Shown one piece after another: positions 33,550 through 42,616 of a stretch of 64,000 nt of DNA. Each line of letters starts with the position of its first letter. The stretch's first letter is position 1. The translations under genes were made by a program, and so were the position numbers. The notes below the pieces were generated by a model that had not been told where the DNA came from, ran no database searches, and saw only the letters and a program-made list of their open reading frames with translations. The stretch comes from Lachnotalea glycerini (GTDB taxonomy: Bacteria > Bacillota > Clostridia > Lachnospirales > Lachnospiraceae). Where the stretch lies: assembly GCF_003201285.1 (NCBI RefSeq), contig NZ_QICS01000013.1, positions 62,001 through 126,000 on the forward strand, given 5' to 3'.

Positions 33550-33640
33550 CTATATTCCTCCATAATCATGACACATGACAATAACATTCTTTTTCATTTA
33601 TTTGCTCTATATAATCAGCTTCTATTTTCTCTTTGCTGCG

Positions 33641-34468
33641 CTATGTTTCTCCAATTATAACTCTGTCAAGTCCGGCTAAATCCTTAATAATTGTTACGTT
33701 TTGAAAATTATTTTCTTTCATAAGCAAGGTAACAGCTTCAGCTTGATCATGACCGATTTCAAAGCATAAAAAACCACCTGGATTTAGGTATTGCATGGCT
33801 TCTTTACTAATTCTTTGGTAAAAATAAAGCCCATCGTCCATACCATCAAGAGCCAGCATCGGCTCATGCTCTTGAACCTCTTGCATAAGCCCTTCTATAA
33901 CCTTTGTAGGAATGTAGGGCGGATTGGAAACAATCATATCAAATTTTCTATTAATTCCTTGAAACAAATTGCTTTCTATCAGCGTGACATCGGCATGATT
34001 TCGTTTTGCATTTTCCTGCGCTACCTGTATCGCCTTTGGAGAAACATCAGAAGCATAGGCATGAATCGTATTATTTCCATATTTTAGGCTGATTATAATG
34101 CAACCCGAGCCTGTACATAAATCAAGAACTGCTCCATCTTTTTTTAAGCGTTTTTGTGCTTCCTCTACAAGAATTTCAGTATCCTGCCTTGGAATAAGCA
34201 CATCTTCATTTACCATAAAGGTTAAGCCCATAAATTCCTGCTCTTTTGTAATATACTGCAACGGTATATGTTTTCCTCTTGTTTCAATGTAATCTCTATA
34301 TCGTTTTTCTTGCGAATCAGACAGCTCCTCTTTTTCGTGTAGAAAAAAATAGCTTCTGTTTTGCTTTATAACATATTCCAAAAGATACCACGCATCAAGC
34401 TGATTATCATTTATCTTATGCTTTTCTAAATAATTTCTTCCAAATTCTAAAGCTTCCCTTAAAGTCAT
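33641..34468 (-). CDS. prmC: Release factor N5-glutamine methyltransferase
   Basis: 275 residues. An N-terminal helical domain precedes a Rossmann-type methyltransferase with the SAM loop VLDLCTGSGCI near residue 113 and the catalytic NPPY motif (VSNPPYIPT) near 185. It methylates the GGQ glutamine of RF1 and RF2. It lies 91 nt upstream of prfA on the same strand, the usual linkage. Confidence 0.96.
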   Translation of the reverse strand: MTLREALEFGRNYLEKHKINDNQLDAWYLLEYVIKQNRSYFFLHEKEELSDSQEKRYRDYIETRGKHIPLQYITKEQEFMGLTFMVNEDVLIPRQDTEILVEEAQKRLKKDGAVLDLCTGSGCIIISLKYGNNTIHAYASDVSPKAIQVAQENAKRNHADVTLIESNLFQGINRKFDMIVSNPPYIPTKVIEGLMQEVQEHEPMLALDGMDDGLYFYQRISKEAMQYLNPGGFLCFEIGHDQAEAVTLLMKENNFQNVTIIKDLAGLDRVIIGET

Positions 34469-34481
34469 TGCAGGCTCCCAT

Positions 34482-35432
34482 CTAATCCTGAACCTGAATC
34501 TTTACTTCTTCAGGTGATTCCTCTATAAATTCTTTCCAATCAAACACTGCTTCCACTGAAGCGATTGCAACCTCAATCATGGAATCATCTGGTTCTCTGG
34601 TTGTAAGATTTTGCAACCACATGCCAGGTTTACTTAAAAAAGTTACAATTGGATTCTCACTTCTTCCTGCCAGCTTGATAAACTCATAAGATACCCCTGC
34701 TATGATTGGTACTAATACAATTCTAACCACAACTCTTAAAATAGGCGAATCTACTCTGATAAACATAAAGAAAAAAATACTGATTACCATTACAATAAGC
34801 AAAAAGCTTGTTCCACAGCGTTTATGCTGTTTTGAACTTTTTTTAACATTCTCTACATTAAGCTCCATTCCATTTTCAATACAATTAATGCATTTATGCT
34901 CTGCACCATGATACATAAATACTCTTTGTATATCTTTCATTAAGGAGATTAAGCCAATGTAGCCAATAAACAGTACTAATCTTATGACTCCTTCAATTGC
35001 CGCAATTGCCATATCAGAAAGAATAAAACTCTTAAATAAATCAGATATAAAATAAGGTAAAATCATAAATAGAGCAATTGCCATTACAATTGAAAAGCAA
35101 ACTGTAGCTCCTATAACAAATTTTTCTGCCTTATCCTTAAATAATTTTTCAATCACTCTGTCTGCTTTACTGGGCTGCACTTCTTCCTCTTCGAAAAAGC
35201 TTGCTGAAAAAGTAAGCGATTTCATACCTAATACCATAGAATCTATAAAATTAAACATACCTCTTATAATAGGTATTTTAGTAAATTTATCGTCTTTTAC
35301 AATACTTTTAAAATCATTGTTGAAAACTTCAATCGTTTGATCTGGCTTTCTGACAGCTATTGCGTATTTTTGAGCGTTTTTCATCATTACGCCTTCCATT
35401 ACAGCCTGTCCGCCAATCCCTGATGACTTCAT
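34482..35432 (-). CDS. DUF1385 (YqhQ-like) membrane protein
   Basis: 316 residues from the ATG at 35432, which follows GAGGAGGAT; an upstream ATG at 35453 is less likely. It starts SSGIGGQAVMEGVMMKNAQK, the family signature, then holds several hydrophobic segments (FVIGATVCFSIVMAIALFMI, LVLFIGYIGLISLMKDI) and the conserved FMYHGAEHKCINCIENG with His and Cys residues that suggest metal binding. Function unknown; the gene is regularly found between rpmE and prmC in clostridia, as here, 13 nt from prmC. Confidence 0.9.
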   Translation of the reverse strand: MKSSGIGGQAVMEGVMMKNAQKYAIAVRKPDQTIEVFNNDFKSIVKDDKFTKIPIIRGMFNFIDSMVLGMKSLTFSASFFEEEEVQPSKADRVIEKLFKDKAEKFVIGATVCFSIVMAIALFMILPYFISDLFKSFILSDMAIAAIEGVIRLVLFIGYIGLISLMKDIQRVFMYHGAEHKCINCIENGMELNVENVKKSSKQHKRCGTSFLLIVMVISIFFFMFIRVDSPILRVVVRIVLVPIIAGVSYEFIKLAGRSENPIVTFLSKPGMWLQNLTTREPDDSMIEVAIASVEAVFDWKEFIEESPEEVKIQVQD

Positions 35433-35515
35433 TTTATCCTCCTCGCTTTCCATTTTCCTCTAATTAGATATCTAGCTGAGATATATACAAGAAATATCTA
35501 ATTTGTCCTATATGT

Positions 35516-35548
35516 CAAAAAAGGCTGAGATTAATCAACCCCAACCTT
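35516..35548 (-). terminator. Terminator after rpmE
   Basis: On the minus strand AAGGTTGGG pairs (with G-U pairs) with CTCAGCCTT around a short loop, followed by a T run (complement of 35516-35522). It directly follows the L31 stop codon, so rpmE is probably transcribed separately from the DUF1385-prmC-prfA genes, with some readthrough possible. Confidence 0.65.
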
Positions 35549-35561
35549 ATCTTTACTTATA

Positions 35562-35771
35562 TTATTTGTTTTCGTTCATACCATACTTACGATTGAACTT
35601 ATCAATACGTCCACGAGCTGCAGAAGCTTTCTGCTGACCAGTATAGAATGGATGACATTTGGAACAGATTTCAACGTGAATTTCTTTCTTAGTTGAACCG
35701 GTTGTAAAAGTATTTCCGCAGTTACAAGTAACTGTTGTTTCAAAATATTCTGGATGTATTCCTTCTCTCAT
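35562..35771 (-). CDS. rpmE: 50S ribosomal protein L31 (zinc-binding form)
   Basis: 69 residues. [19 protein letters not shown], then [14 protein letters not shown]. The Cys residues in CNCG and CSKCHP give the zinc-binding C+ form. The ATG at 35771 follows GAGGTG; a GTG three codons earlier is inside that ribosome site. It lies between rho and the DUF1385 gene. Confidence 0.96.
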   Translation of the reverse strand: MREGIHPEYFETTVTCNCGNTFTTGSTKKEIHVEICSKCHPFYTGQQKASAARGRIDKFNRKYGMNENK

Positions 35772-35959
35772 TATTTTCACCTCTTCATATCATAATCATA
35801 TAAAAATCGACTCTGTCGATCTCATTTCTCAATAAACAGCTTATTCATTGTATCATATGTTCCTATGCAATGCAAGCTTTTTTATTATAAATAGGAAGAA
35901 TTAGTTACGCTTCAATCTTTAGAAACCAGAGCTTATATCTCTTCAATAAATATTAAAGA

Positions 35960-37360
35960 TTACAGCTTTGTTTTCTTAACCAATTGAACAAATTCTTCAT
36001 TATTTTTTGTTTTCACAAATAGATCCAGAATTCTTTCAACCGCATCATCAGAGCGCATTCCGTTTAAGGCTCGTCTCATTGTATAAACTGCTTCTTGTTC
36101 TTCCTTATTAAGTAATAGGTCTTCTCTTCTTGTTCCTGATTTAGGGATGTCAATGGCTGGGAATACTCTCTTTTCAGAAAGCTTACGATCTAGTACTAAC
36201 TCCATATTGCCGGTACCCTTAAATTCTTCGTATACTACATCATCCATCTTACTTCCGGTATCCACCAATGCAGTAGCAAGTATAGTAAGGCTTCCGCCCT
36301 CTCTCATATTTCTTGCTGCTCCAAAAAATCGTTTTGGCATATGTAATGCTGCCGGATCCAAACCACCTGAAAGTGTTCTTCCGCTTGGTGGCACTGTCAG
36401 GTTATAAGCTCTTGCTAATCTTGTTATACTATCCAATAAAATTGTAACGTCCTTTTTATGCTCTACCAGTCTCTTTGCTCTTTCCAGTACCATTTCAGAC
36501 ACTCGCTTATGATGCTCTGGTAGTTCATCAAACGTGGAATATATGACTTCCACATTGCTTCCTTCAATCGATTCCTTAATATCAGTTACCTCTTCTGGCC
36601 TTTCATCAATAAGCAGAATAATCATATGCATGTTCTTATTATTGGCAAGAATCGATTTTGCCACCTGCTTTAACAGTGTTGTTTTACCAGCCTTAGGTGG
36701 TGACACAATCATACCTCTTTGTCCCTTGCCTACTGGCGAAATTAAATCTACAATTCTCATAGAAGTTGCCTTGCCATTTGTTTCAAGTCTTAATCTCTCA
36801 TTTGGAAAAATTGGTGTCATATCCTCAAAGTTTCTTCTTCTTGACGCTTCTGAAGGGTGAAAACCGTTAATTGATTTCACAAACAATAAGGCACTAAACT
36901 TCTCTGCCTGTGTCTTTACTCTTGTGTTACCCTCTATAATATCACCTGTCTTTAAGCTGAAACGTCTGATTTGTGACGGTGATACATAGACATCGTTTTC
37001 TCCAGGAAGATAATTGGCACATCTTATAAAGCCGTAGCCATCCGGTAATACTTCTAATATTCCCTTTGCCGCTATTCCGCTGTCTAGCTTATCCATTTCT
37101 GACTCAGTCATTTTATTTTCTGTTTTATTGCTGTCCGCCTTATTTGTGTCGGTCTTATTTGTGTCGGCCTTATTACACACAGCTTTATTCTCTGTTGTAT
37201 CTTCACCTGCTTCATTTTGCTGCTCAGCCTGCTTTTCATCTTCTCTTAGCATAGCCGCAACCAGCTCACTTTTTTTCATGGCTGAAATGTTCTTCAGTCC
37301 TCTTGCCTTCGCTACATCCTTTAATGCAGTTACAGACAATGATTCATATTTCTCTCTCAT
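35960..37360 (-). CDS. rho: Transcription termination factor Rho
   Basis: 466 residues. Residues 1-50 form a SAP-like domain ([20 protein letters not shown]). A Lys/Asn/Asp/Thr-rich linker with a short imperfect repeat ([19 protein letters not shown]) follows, then the RNA-binding cold-shock-like domain ([20 protein letters not shown]) and the RecA-type ATPase with Walker [14 protein letters not shown] and [14 protein letters not shown] at 37360 follows AAGGAG; ATG at 37390 is less likely. Rho unwinds RNA to end transcription. Such variable N-terminal insertions are known in Clostridia and Bacteroidetes. Confidence 0.97.
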   Translation of the reverse strand: MREKYESLSVTALKDVAKARGLKNISAMKKSELVAAMLREDEKQAEQQNEAGEDTTENKAVCNKADTNKTDTNKADSNKTENKMTESEMDKLDSGIAAKGILEVLPDGYGFIRCANYLPGENDVYVSPSQIRRFSLKTGDIIEGNTRVKTQAEKFSALLFVKSINGFHPSEASRRRNFEDMTPIFPNERLRLETNGKATSMRIVDLISPVGKGQRGMIVSPPKAGKTTLLKQVAKSILANNKNMHMIILLIDERPEEVTDIKESIEGSNVEVIYSTFDELPEHHKRVSEMVLERAKRLVEHKKDVTILLDSITRLARAYNLTVPPSGRTLSGGLDPAALHMPKRFFGAARNMREGGSLTILATALVDTGSKMDDVVYEEFKGTGNMELVLDRKLSEKRVFPAIDIPKSGTRREDLLLNKEEQEAVYTMRRALNGMRSDDAVERILDLFVKTKNNEEFVQLVKKTKL

Positions 37361-37597
37361 AGAATCTCCTTCTTTCGAGTATTTAGTCATACTGTACCCC
37401 CAAATATATTCAATTCGTTATATTTTAAATGTTGCTGTTGGATTTTTTTATCAGAATTGATGATGATTTAGTTACAATGTTATTATTATACACCAAACTA
37501 ATCTAAATAGAAACTATTTTATTATTTTTTTTGAAAATTTATAATTTAATTGACAAGCTGCCTATTCATTTCATGCTAATATAAATTTATTAAGCAA

Positions 37598-37624
37598 ACC
37601 ACATAGCATAGATATGCTTGTGGT
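37598..37624 (-). terminator. Stem-loop after the ssb-like gene
   Basis: ACCACA and TGTGGT flank an inner GCATA/TATGC stem (37598-37624), just beyond the stop codon of the ssb-like gene on the minus strand. The T tract after it is weak, so termination may be partial or Rho-aided. Confidence 0.5.
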
Positions 37625-37659
37625 CTGTTTAATAAATATGCTTATTATAACATCATATC

Positions 37660-38289
37660 TTAATTCTTTACATATTCTAATTTACTGACCGATATTTCAT
37701 AGGCTACTCTTTTTTCGGAAGAAATATCATCTATTTTTTTGGTATATTCACGACTCTGTATTCTCCCCCATACTTGAGCGTGACCCCCTATTTCAAAGGT
37801 TGATGCAAATCTTGCATTTCGGCCCCAGCATATACATGGTATATAATCTGATTTACCATATGGCCTATTAACAGCGATTAGGAGATCTGCAATTTCCCGT
37901 CCCAACGGTGTCTTTCTATAAACCGGCGCCTTACAGATATAGCCATCCAGAAAGATTTGATTTGTTTTCACATTGTCGTCTACAATTTCAATAAATTCAA
38001 TTTCTCTTGCAAACACTGACAATACTAGTCTGTTCTTTTTTTCTTCATGCCTGTTGTAGGATCTGAATTGACCCTGCACACAGATGTTTTTTCCCCGGTA
38101 ATCCTGATTGATGTCTAAAAGTCGTTCCGAAATCATCAGAGGAATAATATCTGATGAATCGCTTAACCTCTTAACCATAATATCCATCATATAGAAGCCT
38201 TCACCAAATACTTCATGACTAAATGTAAACCCCGATGCAACTTCCCCTATTACCGAAACCTGATTGTTTTCAATTACCTTATCCGCCAT
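37660..38289 (-). CDS. Single-stranded DNA-binding-like protein with two OB folds
   Basis: 209 residues. Two OB-fold units are apparent. The first (NNQVSVIGEVASGFTFSHEV, GKNICVQGQFRSYNRHEE) is SSB-like, and the second starts at NQIFLDGYICKAPVYRKTPL and carries the PriB/SSB-style GREIADLLIAVNRPYGKSDY plus IPCICWGRNARFAS. It lacks the acidic C-terminal tail of the replicative SSB, so it is probably an accessory ssDNA-binding protein. Stands alone, divergent from typA. Confidence 0.75.
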   Translation of the reverse strand: MADKVIENNQVSVIGEVASGFTFSHEVFGEGFYMMDIMVKRLSDSSDIIPLMISERLLDINQDYRGKNICVQGQFRSYNRHEEKKNRLVLSVFAREIEFIEIVDDNVKTNQIFLDGYICKAPVYRKTPLGREIADLLIAVNRPYGKSDYIPCICWGRNARFASTFEIGGHAQVWGRIQSREYTKKIDDISSEKRVAYEISVSKLEYVKN

Positions 38290-38504
38290 TATTAAATTTC
38301 TCCCTTCTTTTTAACGAAGTATCTCTTCTCGTATATTGTCCATAAGTATATTTATTCAAATTAATTCCATTTTAGAACGAAATTTTTAAAATTTTTTTAT
38401 TTTTATGAATAATGACGATTAAAAATGCTTGTATTATTGCAAAAATATGATAAACTGTTTAAAGTTGCCACTAGTGCGAATTTAGAAAGAAGGATTAATT
38501 ATTT

Positions 38505-40334
38505 ATGAAACAAAAACGAGAAGATATAAGAAATATAGCCATTATAGCCCATGTTGACCATGGAAAAACTACTTTGGTGGATGAGCTTCTAAAACAAAGC
38601 GGTACATTCCGTGCCAATCAGGCAGTTGCAGAGCGAGTAATGGATTCAAATGATATTGAACGTGAACGTGGTATCACAATATTGTCAAAGAACACGGCTG
38701 TTTATTACAAAAACACTAAGATTAACATCATTGATACTCCCGGTCATGCAGATTTTGGCGGAGAAGTTGAGCGAGTACTTAAAATGGTAAATGGTGTAGT
38801 ATTAGTAGTGGATGCATATGAAGGTGCTATGCCTCAGACTAAATTCGTTCTTAGAAAAGCACTTGAATTAGATTTGCATGTAATTGTTTGTATCAATAAG
38901 ATTGACAAGGCCGAGGGAAGACCGGAAGAAGTAATTGATGAAATCTTAGAACTGTTTATGGATTTGGATGCATCAGACGAACAGCTTGACTGTCCTTTTA
39001 TTTTTGCATCTGCAAAAGCCGGTTTTGCAATTAAAGACTTAAATGACAAGCAAGAAAATATGTTTCCATTATTTGAAACCATTCTTGACTATATTCCTGC
39101 TCCTGAAGGAGATCCGGATGCTGATGTACAAGTGCTCATCAGTACTATCGACTACAACGAATATGTAGGCCGTATTGGCGTTGGAAAGGTTGATAATGGT
39201 ACCATTAAGGTAAATCAAGAGGCTATTGTTGTAAATCATCATGAGCCTGATAAGTTAAAAAAGGTCAAAATCAGTAAACTGTATGAATTTGACGGTTTAA
39301 ATAAAGTAGAGGTTCAATCTGCTTCGATAGGTTCTATCGTAGCTATATCAGGTATTGCGGATATTCATATCGGAGATACTATCTGCTCTGTTGACAAACC
39401 TGTTCCGATTCCATTTCAGAAAATATCTGAACCCACAATTGCCATGCAGTTTATTGTCAATGATAGTCCACTTGCCGGACGAGAAGGAAAGTTTGTAACC
39501 TCACGTCATCTTCGCGACAGACTGTTTAAAGAACTTAATACAGATGTCAGCTTAAGGGTGGAGGAAAGTGCAAATGCCGACAGTTATAAGGTATCAGGAC
39601 GCGGCGAGCTGCATTTGTCCGTATTAATTGAAAATATGCGTCGTGAAGGCTATGAATTTGCTGTTAGTAAGGCAGAAGTATTATATCATACAAATGAACA
39701 TGGAAAGAAGCTTGAGCCAATAGAAATTGCTTATATTGATGTTCCTGAGGAATATTCCGGAACTATTATTGATAAATTAAGCCAGCGTAAGGGTGAACTT
39801 CGTGCTATGGGAGCTGCAAACGGCGGCTATACAAGACTTGAATTTTTAATTCCTTCCCGTGGTCTTATTGGCTATCGTGGTGAATTTATGACTGATACAA
39901 AAGGTAATGGTGTGTTAAATACTGTTTTTGACAGCTATGGCTCTTACCGTGGCGATATTCAGTATAGAAAGCAAGGATCTCTAATTGCATATGAAGCAGG
40001 GGAATCTATCACTTATGGCTTATATAGCGCGCAGGAACGAGGAACTTTATTTATCGGACCCGGTGAAAAGGTCTATGCCGGTATGGTAATCGGTCAGAAT
40101 GGAAAAGCAGAAGATATTGAACTTAATGTATGTAAGACAAAAAAGCTTACTAATACTCGTTCTTCCAGTGCTGACGAGGCACTTCGCTTAACCACTCCTA
40201 AAGTATTAAGTCTTGAAGAGGCTTTGGACTTTATTGACACCGATGAGCTTTTGGAGATTACACCAAAGAGTCTTCGTATTCGAAAGAAATACCTTGATCC
40301 AACCATGCGTAGACGTGCAACACGTAATAACTAA
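38505..40334 (+). CDS. typA: Ribosome-associated GTPase TypA/BipA
   Basis: 609 residues. EF-G-like GTPase with AHVDHGKTTLVDELL (G1), the RGITI switch (G2), DTPGHADFGGEVER (G3) and NKIDKAEGRPEEV (G4). The TypA-specific C-terminal region (YRGEFMTDTKGNGVLNTVF and SSADEALRLTTP) follows. TypA binds the 70S ribosome and assists large-subunit assembly and stress growth. Start ATG follows AGAAGGA; a strong terminator follows the stop. Confidence 0.97.
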   Translation: MKQKREDIRNIAIIAHVDHGKTTLVDELLKQSGTFRANQAVAERVMDSNDIERERGITILSKNTAVYYKNTKINIIDTPGHADFGGEVERVLKMVNGVVLVVDAYEGAMPQTKFVLRKALELDLHVIVCINKIDKAEGRPEEVIDEILELFMDLDASDEQLDCPFIFASAKAGFAIKDLNDKQENMFPLFETILDYIPAPEGDPDADVQVLISTIDYNEYVGRIGVGKVDNGTIKVNQEAIVVNHHEPDKLKKVKISKLYEFDGLNKVEVQSASIGSIVAISGIADIHIGDTICSVDKPVPIPFQKISEPTIAMQFIVNDSPLAGREGKFVTSRHLRDRLFKELNTDVSLRVEESANADSYKVSGRGELHLSVLIENMRREGYEFAVSKAEVLYHTNEHGKKLEPIEIAYIDVPEEYSGTIIDKLSQRKGELRAMGAANGGYTRLEFLIPSRGLIGYRGEFMTDTKGNGVLNTVFDSYGSYRGDIQYRKQGSLIAYEAGESITYGLYSAQERGTLFIGPGEKVYAGMVIGQNGKAEDIELNVCKTKKLTNTRSSSADEALRLTTPKVLSLEEALDFIDTDELLEITPKSLRIRKKYLDPTMRRRATRNN

Positions 40335-40375
40335 TATATTATGAAATTTACAGAATAGTTTCATGAAATAACTTA

Positions 40376-40419
40376 AAATAGGCTGTTACCGTTAAAGGTA
40401 CAGCCTTATTTGTTTTTTA
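40376..40419 (+). terminator. Rho-independent terminator of typA
   Basis: A 15-bp stem with one or two mismatches (AAATAGGCTGTTACC with GGTACAGCCTTATTT), followed by a T run ending near 40418, 41 nt after the typA stop codon. Confidence 0.88.
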
Positions 40420-40747
40420 TTTAAATAGAGTAACTAATATCGTAATTTATCATCTAATAACTTATCATCCAAATTTTAATACTTAAATCCTATTTTTAAA
40501 TCATTGATTCCCCCCTAACCTGGCAAAACTAAATATTACAATTATTGTGCACATATAAAATGCAATATTCAATATCTGAATATTAACATTTTTAAAGTTA
40601 TTTGTAAATATATTTTTATAAATTTTATTTGTTGTTTTAAAAATACAAATTTTATTTTATATTTTGGTAATATAAAAAATAAGTAACCATTTTCAGATAA
40701 CAGACTTTATGATATAATGGTATTATTAACTTGAAAGCAGGATAATA
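40420..40747 (+). promoter_or_regulatory. Upstream region and promoter of the PAP2 gene
   Basis: AT-rich spacer. An extended -10, TGATATAAT (TATAAT at 40713-40718), lies 17 bp after TTTTCA (40690-40695), which agrees with TTGACA at four positions. The ribosome site AGCAGGA comes just before the ATG at 40748. The rest (40420-40680) shows no gene or recognised RNA. Confidence 0.55.
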
Positions 40748-41632
40748 ATGGAATTTTTAAAATTTTTAGCACAATTTAGAACCACACCGCTAACTTATCT
40801 TTTCAGTCTGTTCACTTTTTTGGGAGAGGAAACTTTTGCCATTACCGTGATCTGTTTTTTATACTGGTGCTTAGATAAAAAACTGGCTCGTAAGATTTGT
40901 ATTGCATATTTTGCAAGTGGACTATTGATTCAGTCATTAAAACTTACATTCTGTATTCCTCGTCCATGGATATTAGACCCAACCTTTCAGCCGTCCCAAT
41001 TAATGCTTGACAGTGCGACAGGCTATTCCTTTCCAAGTGGTCATACACAAAGCAGTACCGCCTTATTTGGTTCGCTTGCATTTGCATCGAAAAAAGCATG
41101 GCGGCGTATCTTTTTTGTTTTTCTGATTGTAGGAGTCGGTTTTTCGAGAATGTTTCTGGGATACCATACACCAAAGGATGTGTTGACCTCTATGATTATA
41201 TCCTTTTTAATTGTGTTGTTTCTGAATAAAAAAGTTGATGTTTCTAGCTATGTCCCCAAAACAGTTGCTATTACCTTGGCTATTTTTTCAGCAATCATAC
41301 TAATATATTCCTTAGTGCTTAAGAATCTTCCAAATGCAGACCTGACTCAGTTTCATGACTGTTTTAAATCTATTGGCGCAGGTATTGGCTTTGCACTTGG
41401 CTGGTATATTGAGCCTTCCTTTATTTGTTTTGACGAGAAAAAAGGCAGTCCACTCACTCAAGTAACTAAACTTTTGCTGGGTCTTTTTATTGCTGTTGCC
41501 TTAAAGTCCGGTTTAAAAGTGTTACTAGGCACAAGCCTCACTGCCGACACGATACGATATTTTATTTTAGTATGTTGGATTATGATTTTGTATCCGCTAA
41601 TCATTGTAAAACTATTTCATAAAAATTACTAA
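40748..41632 (+). CDS. PAP2-family membrane phosphatase
   Basis: 294 residues with about seven membrane segments. The three phosphatase motifs are present: KLTFCIPRPW (KX6RP), PSGHTQS (PSGH, catalytic His) and SRMFLGYHTPKDV (SRX5HX3D). PAP2 enzymes dephosphorylate lipids such as undecaprenyl pyrophosphate or phosphatidic acid on the outer membrane face. The protein continues ~130 residues past the catalytic core with further hydrophobic helices, longer than BcrC/YbjG types. Its 3' end overlaps the convergent YigZ gene by 4 nt. Confidence 0.9.
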   Translation: MEFLKFLAQFRTTPLTYLFSLFTFLGEETFAITVICFLYWCLDKKLARKICIAYFASGLLIQSLKLTFCIPRPWILDPTFQPSQLMLDSATGYSFPSGHTQSSTALFGSLAFASKKAWRRIFFVFLIVGVGFSRMFLGYHTPKDVLTSMIISFLIVLFLNKKVDVSSYVPKTVAITLAIFSAIILIYSLVLKNLPNADLTQFHDCFKSIGAGIGFALGWYIEPSFICFDEKKGSPLTQVTKLLLGLFIAVALKSGLKVLLGTSLTADTIRYFILVCWIMILYPLIIVKLFHKNY

Positions 41633-42285
41633 CTTTCAAAACAGATGACATCCTCATTGATTTGCGCAAAATATAAATAATTTATTTCTTCCAAAACTGC
41701 TTTTCCATTGGTAGTCTCTATGACTGCCTTTTTTAATTCCTCAAGCTCTTTAATCGGTACTAGTACCGTTATATCCACTTGATCCGTATAATTACTGGAA
41801 TAAATATTGATTTTTCTTTGCCCCAGCAAATATTGAATCTTTCCGATTCCATTATAATCTGTGCAAATAAACAGCTTAACAGCGTACTTTTTTTCTATTA
41901 TCAAGCTATTTTTTAATCCTTCTTGCACTGCCGATGCGTAGGCACGTACAAGTCCTCCCGTACCAAGAAGTGTGCCTCCGAAATATCTGGTTACCACAAC
42001 AGCGCTATTATGTATTCCCTCTCCCAATAAAACATCAAGCATTGGCTTTCCTGCTGTCTGTCCGGGCTCTCCATCATCACTGCAACGCTGTATTTGATTG
42101 TTTTCACCTATCACATATGCCGAACAGTTGTGTGATGCATCCCAATATTTTTTCTTTGATGACTCAATAAAGGACACGGCTTCCTCCTCATTATTAACCG
42201 GACAAACGGTTGCAATAAATCTGGATTTTTTTTCTGTCAGCTCTCCTACTCCTCCCTGATATACTGCTTTATAATATTCGATCAT
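41629..42285 (-). CDS. YigZ/IMPACT family protein
   Basis: 218 residues. The N-terminal UPF0029 domain carries the family signature DGEPGQTAGKPMLDVL followed by VVVTRYFGGTLLGTGGLVRAY; the C-terminal ~70 residues form the DUF1949 domain. The YigZ/YvyE fold resembles EF-G domain IV and suggests ribosome or RNA contact; exact role unknown. Convergent with the PAP2 gene. Confidence 0.93.
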   Translation of the reverse strand: MIEYYKAVYQGGVGELTEKKSRFIATVCPVNNEEEAVSFIESSKKKYWDASHNCSAYVIGENNQIQRCSDDGEPGQTAGKPMLDVLLGEGIHNSAVVVTRYFGGTLLGTGGLVRAYASAVQEGLKNSLIIEKKYAVKLFICTDYNGIGKIQYLLGQRKINIYSSNYTDQVDITVLVPIKELEELKKAVIETTNGKAVLEEINYLYFAQINEDVICFES

Positions 42286-42616
42286 TGACTTCCTCCGTAT
42301 TTACCTGATAGATTTTATTTATATCTGTTATTCGCCTATATTATACACCATTTTTTAATTATTCCTAGTCTTTCTTTTTATTGGCTAACAATAAAAAAAC
42401 GTATAAAATTCATTTCACTTATTGTATAATTTTCAAAAAATTGCCAATCCTATAACTAACATTTATTCTATAATAAACTATAAATTGCCTAACCCCTAAA
42501 AAAGTACTTAACTTCGTACAAAGGTCTACATACCTTTAGCAATTGTCGGGCTACAAATTTTCCTTTATTTAGCATAGGTTATTTGTTATAATAGGAAAGA
42601 TAAAGGAGGCATATGA
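42286..42616 (+). promoter_or_regulatory. Intergenic region with promoter of the class A PBP gene
   Basis: Between the divergent YigZ and penicillin-binding protein genes. An extended -10, TGTTATAAT (TATAAT at 42587-42592), lies before the strong ribosome site AAAGGAGG. The -35 (TTATTT, 42564-42569) is poor, as is usual with extended -10 promoters. The remainder is AT-rich with no gene seen. Confidence 0.5.

Noticed and set aside
37090-37190. Short tandem repeats in the rho gene as a CRISPR-like or regulatory repeat
   Set aside because: They are in frame and encode the Asn/Lys/Asp/Thr linker of Rho; units are too short and irregular for an array. No CRISPR array was seen anywhere in the window.
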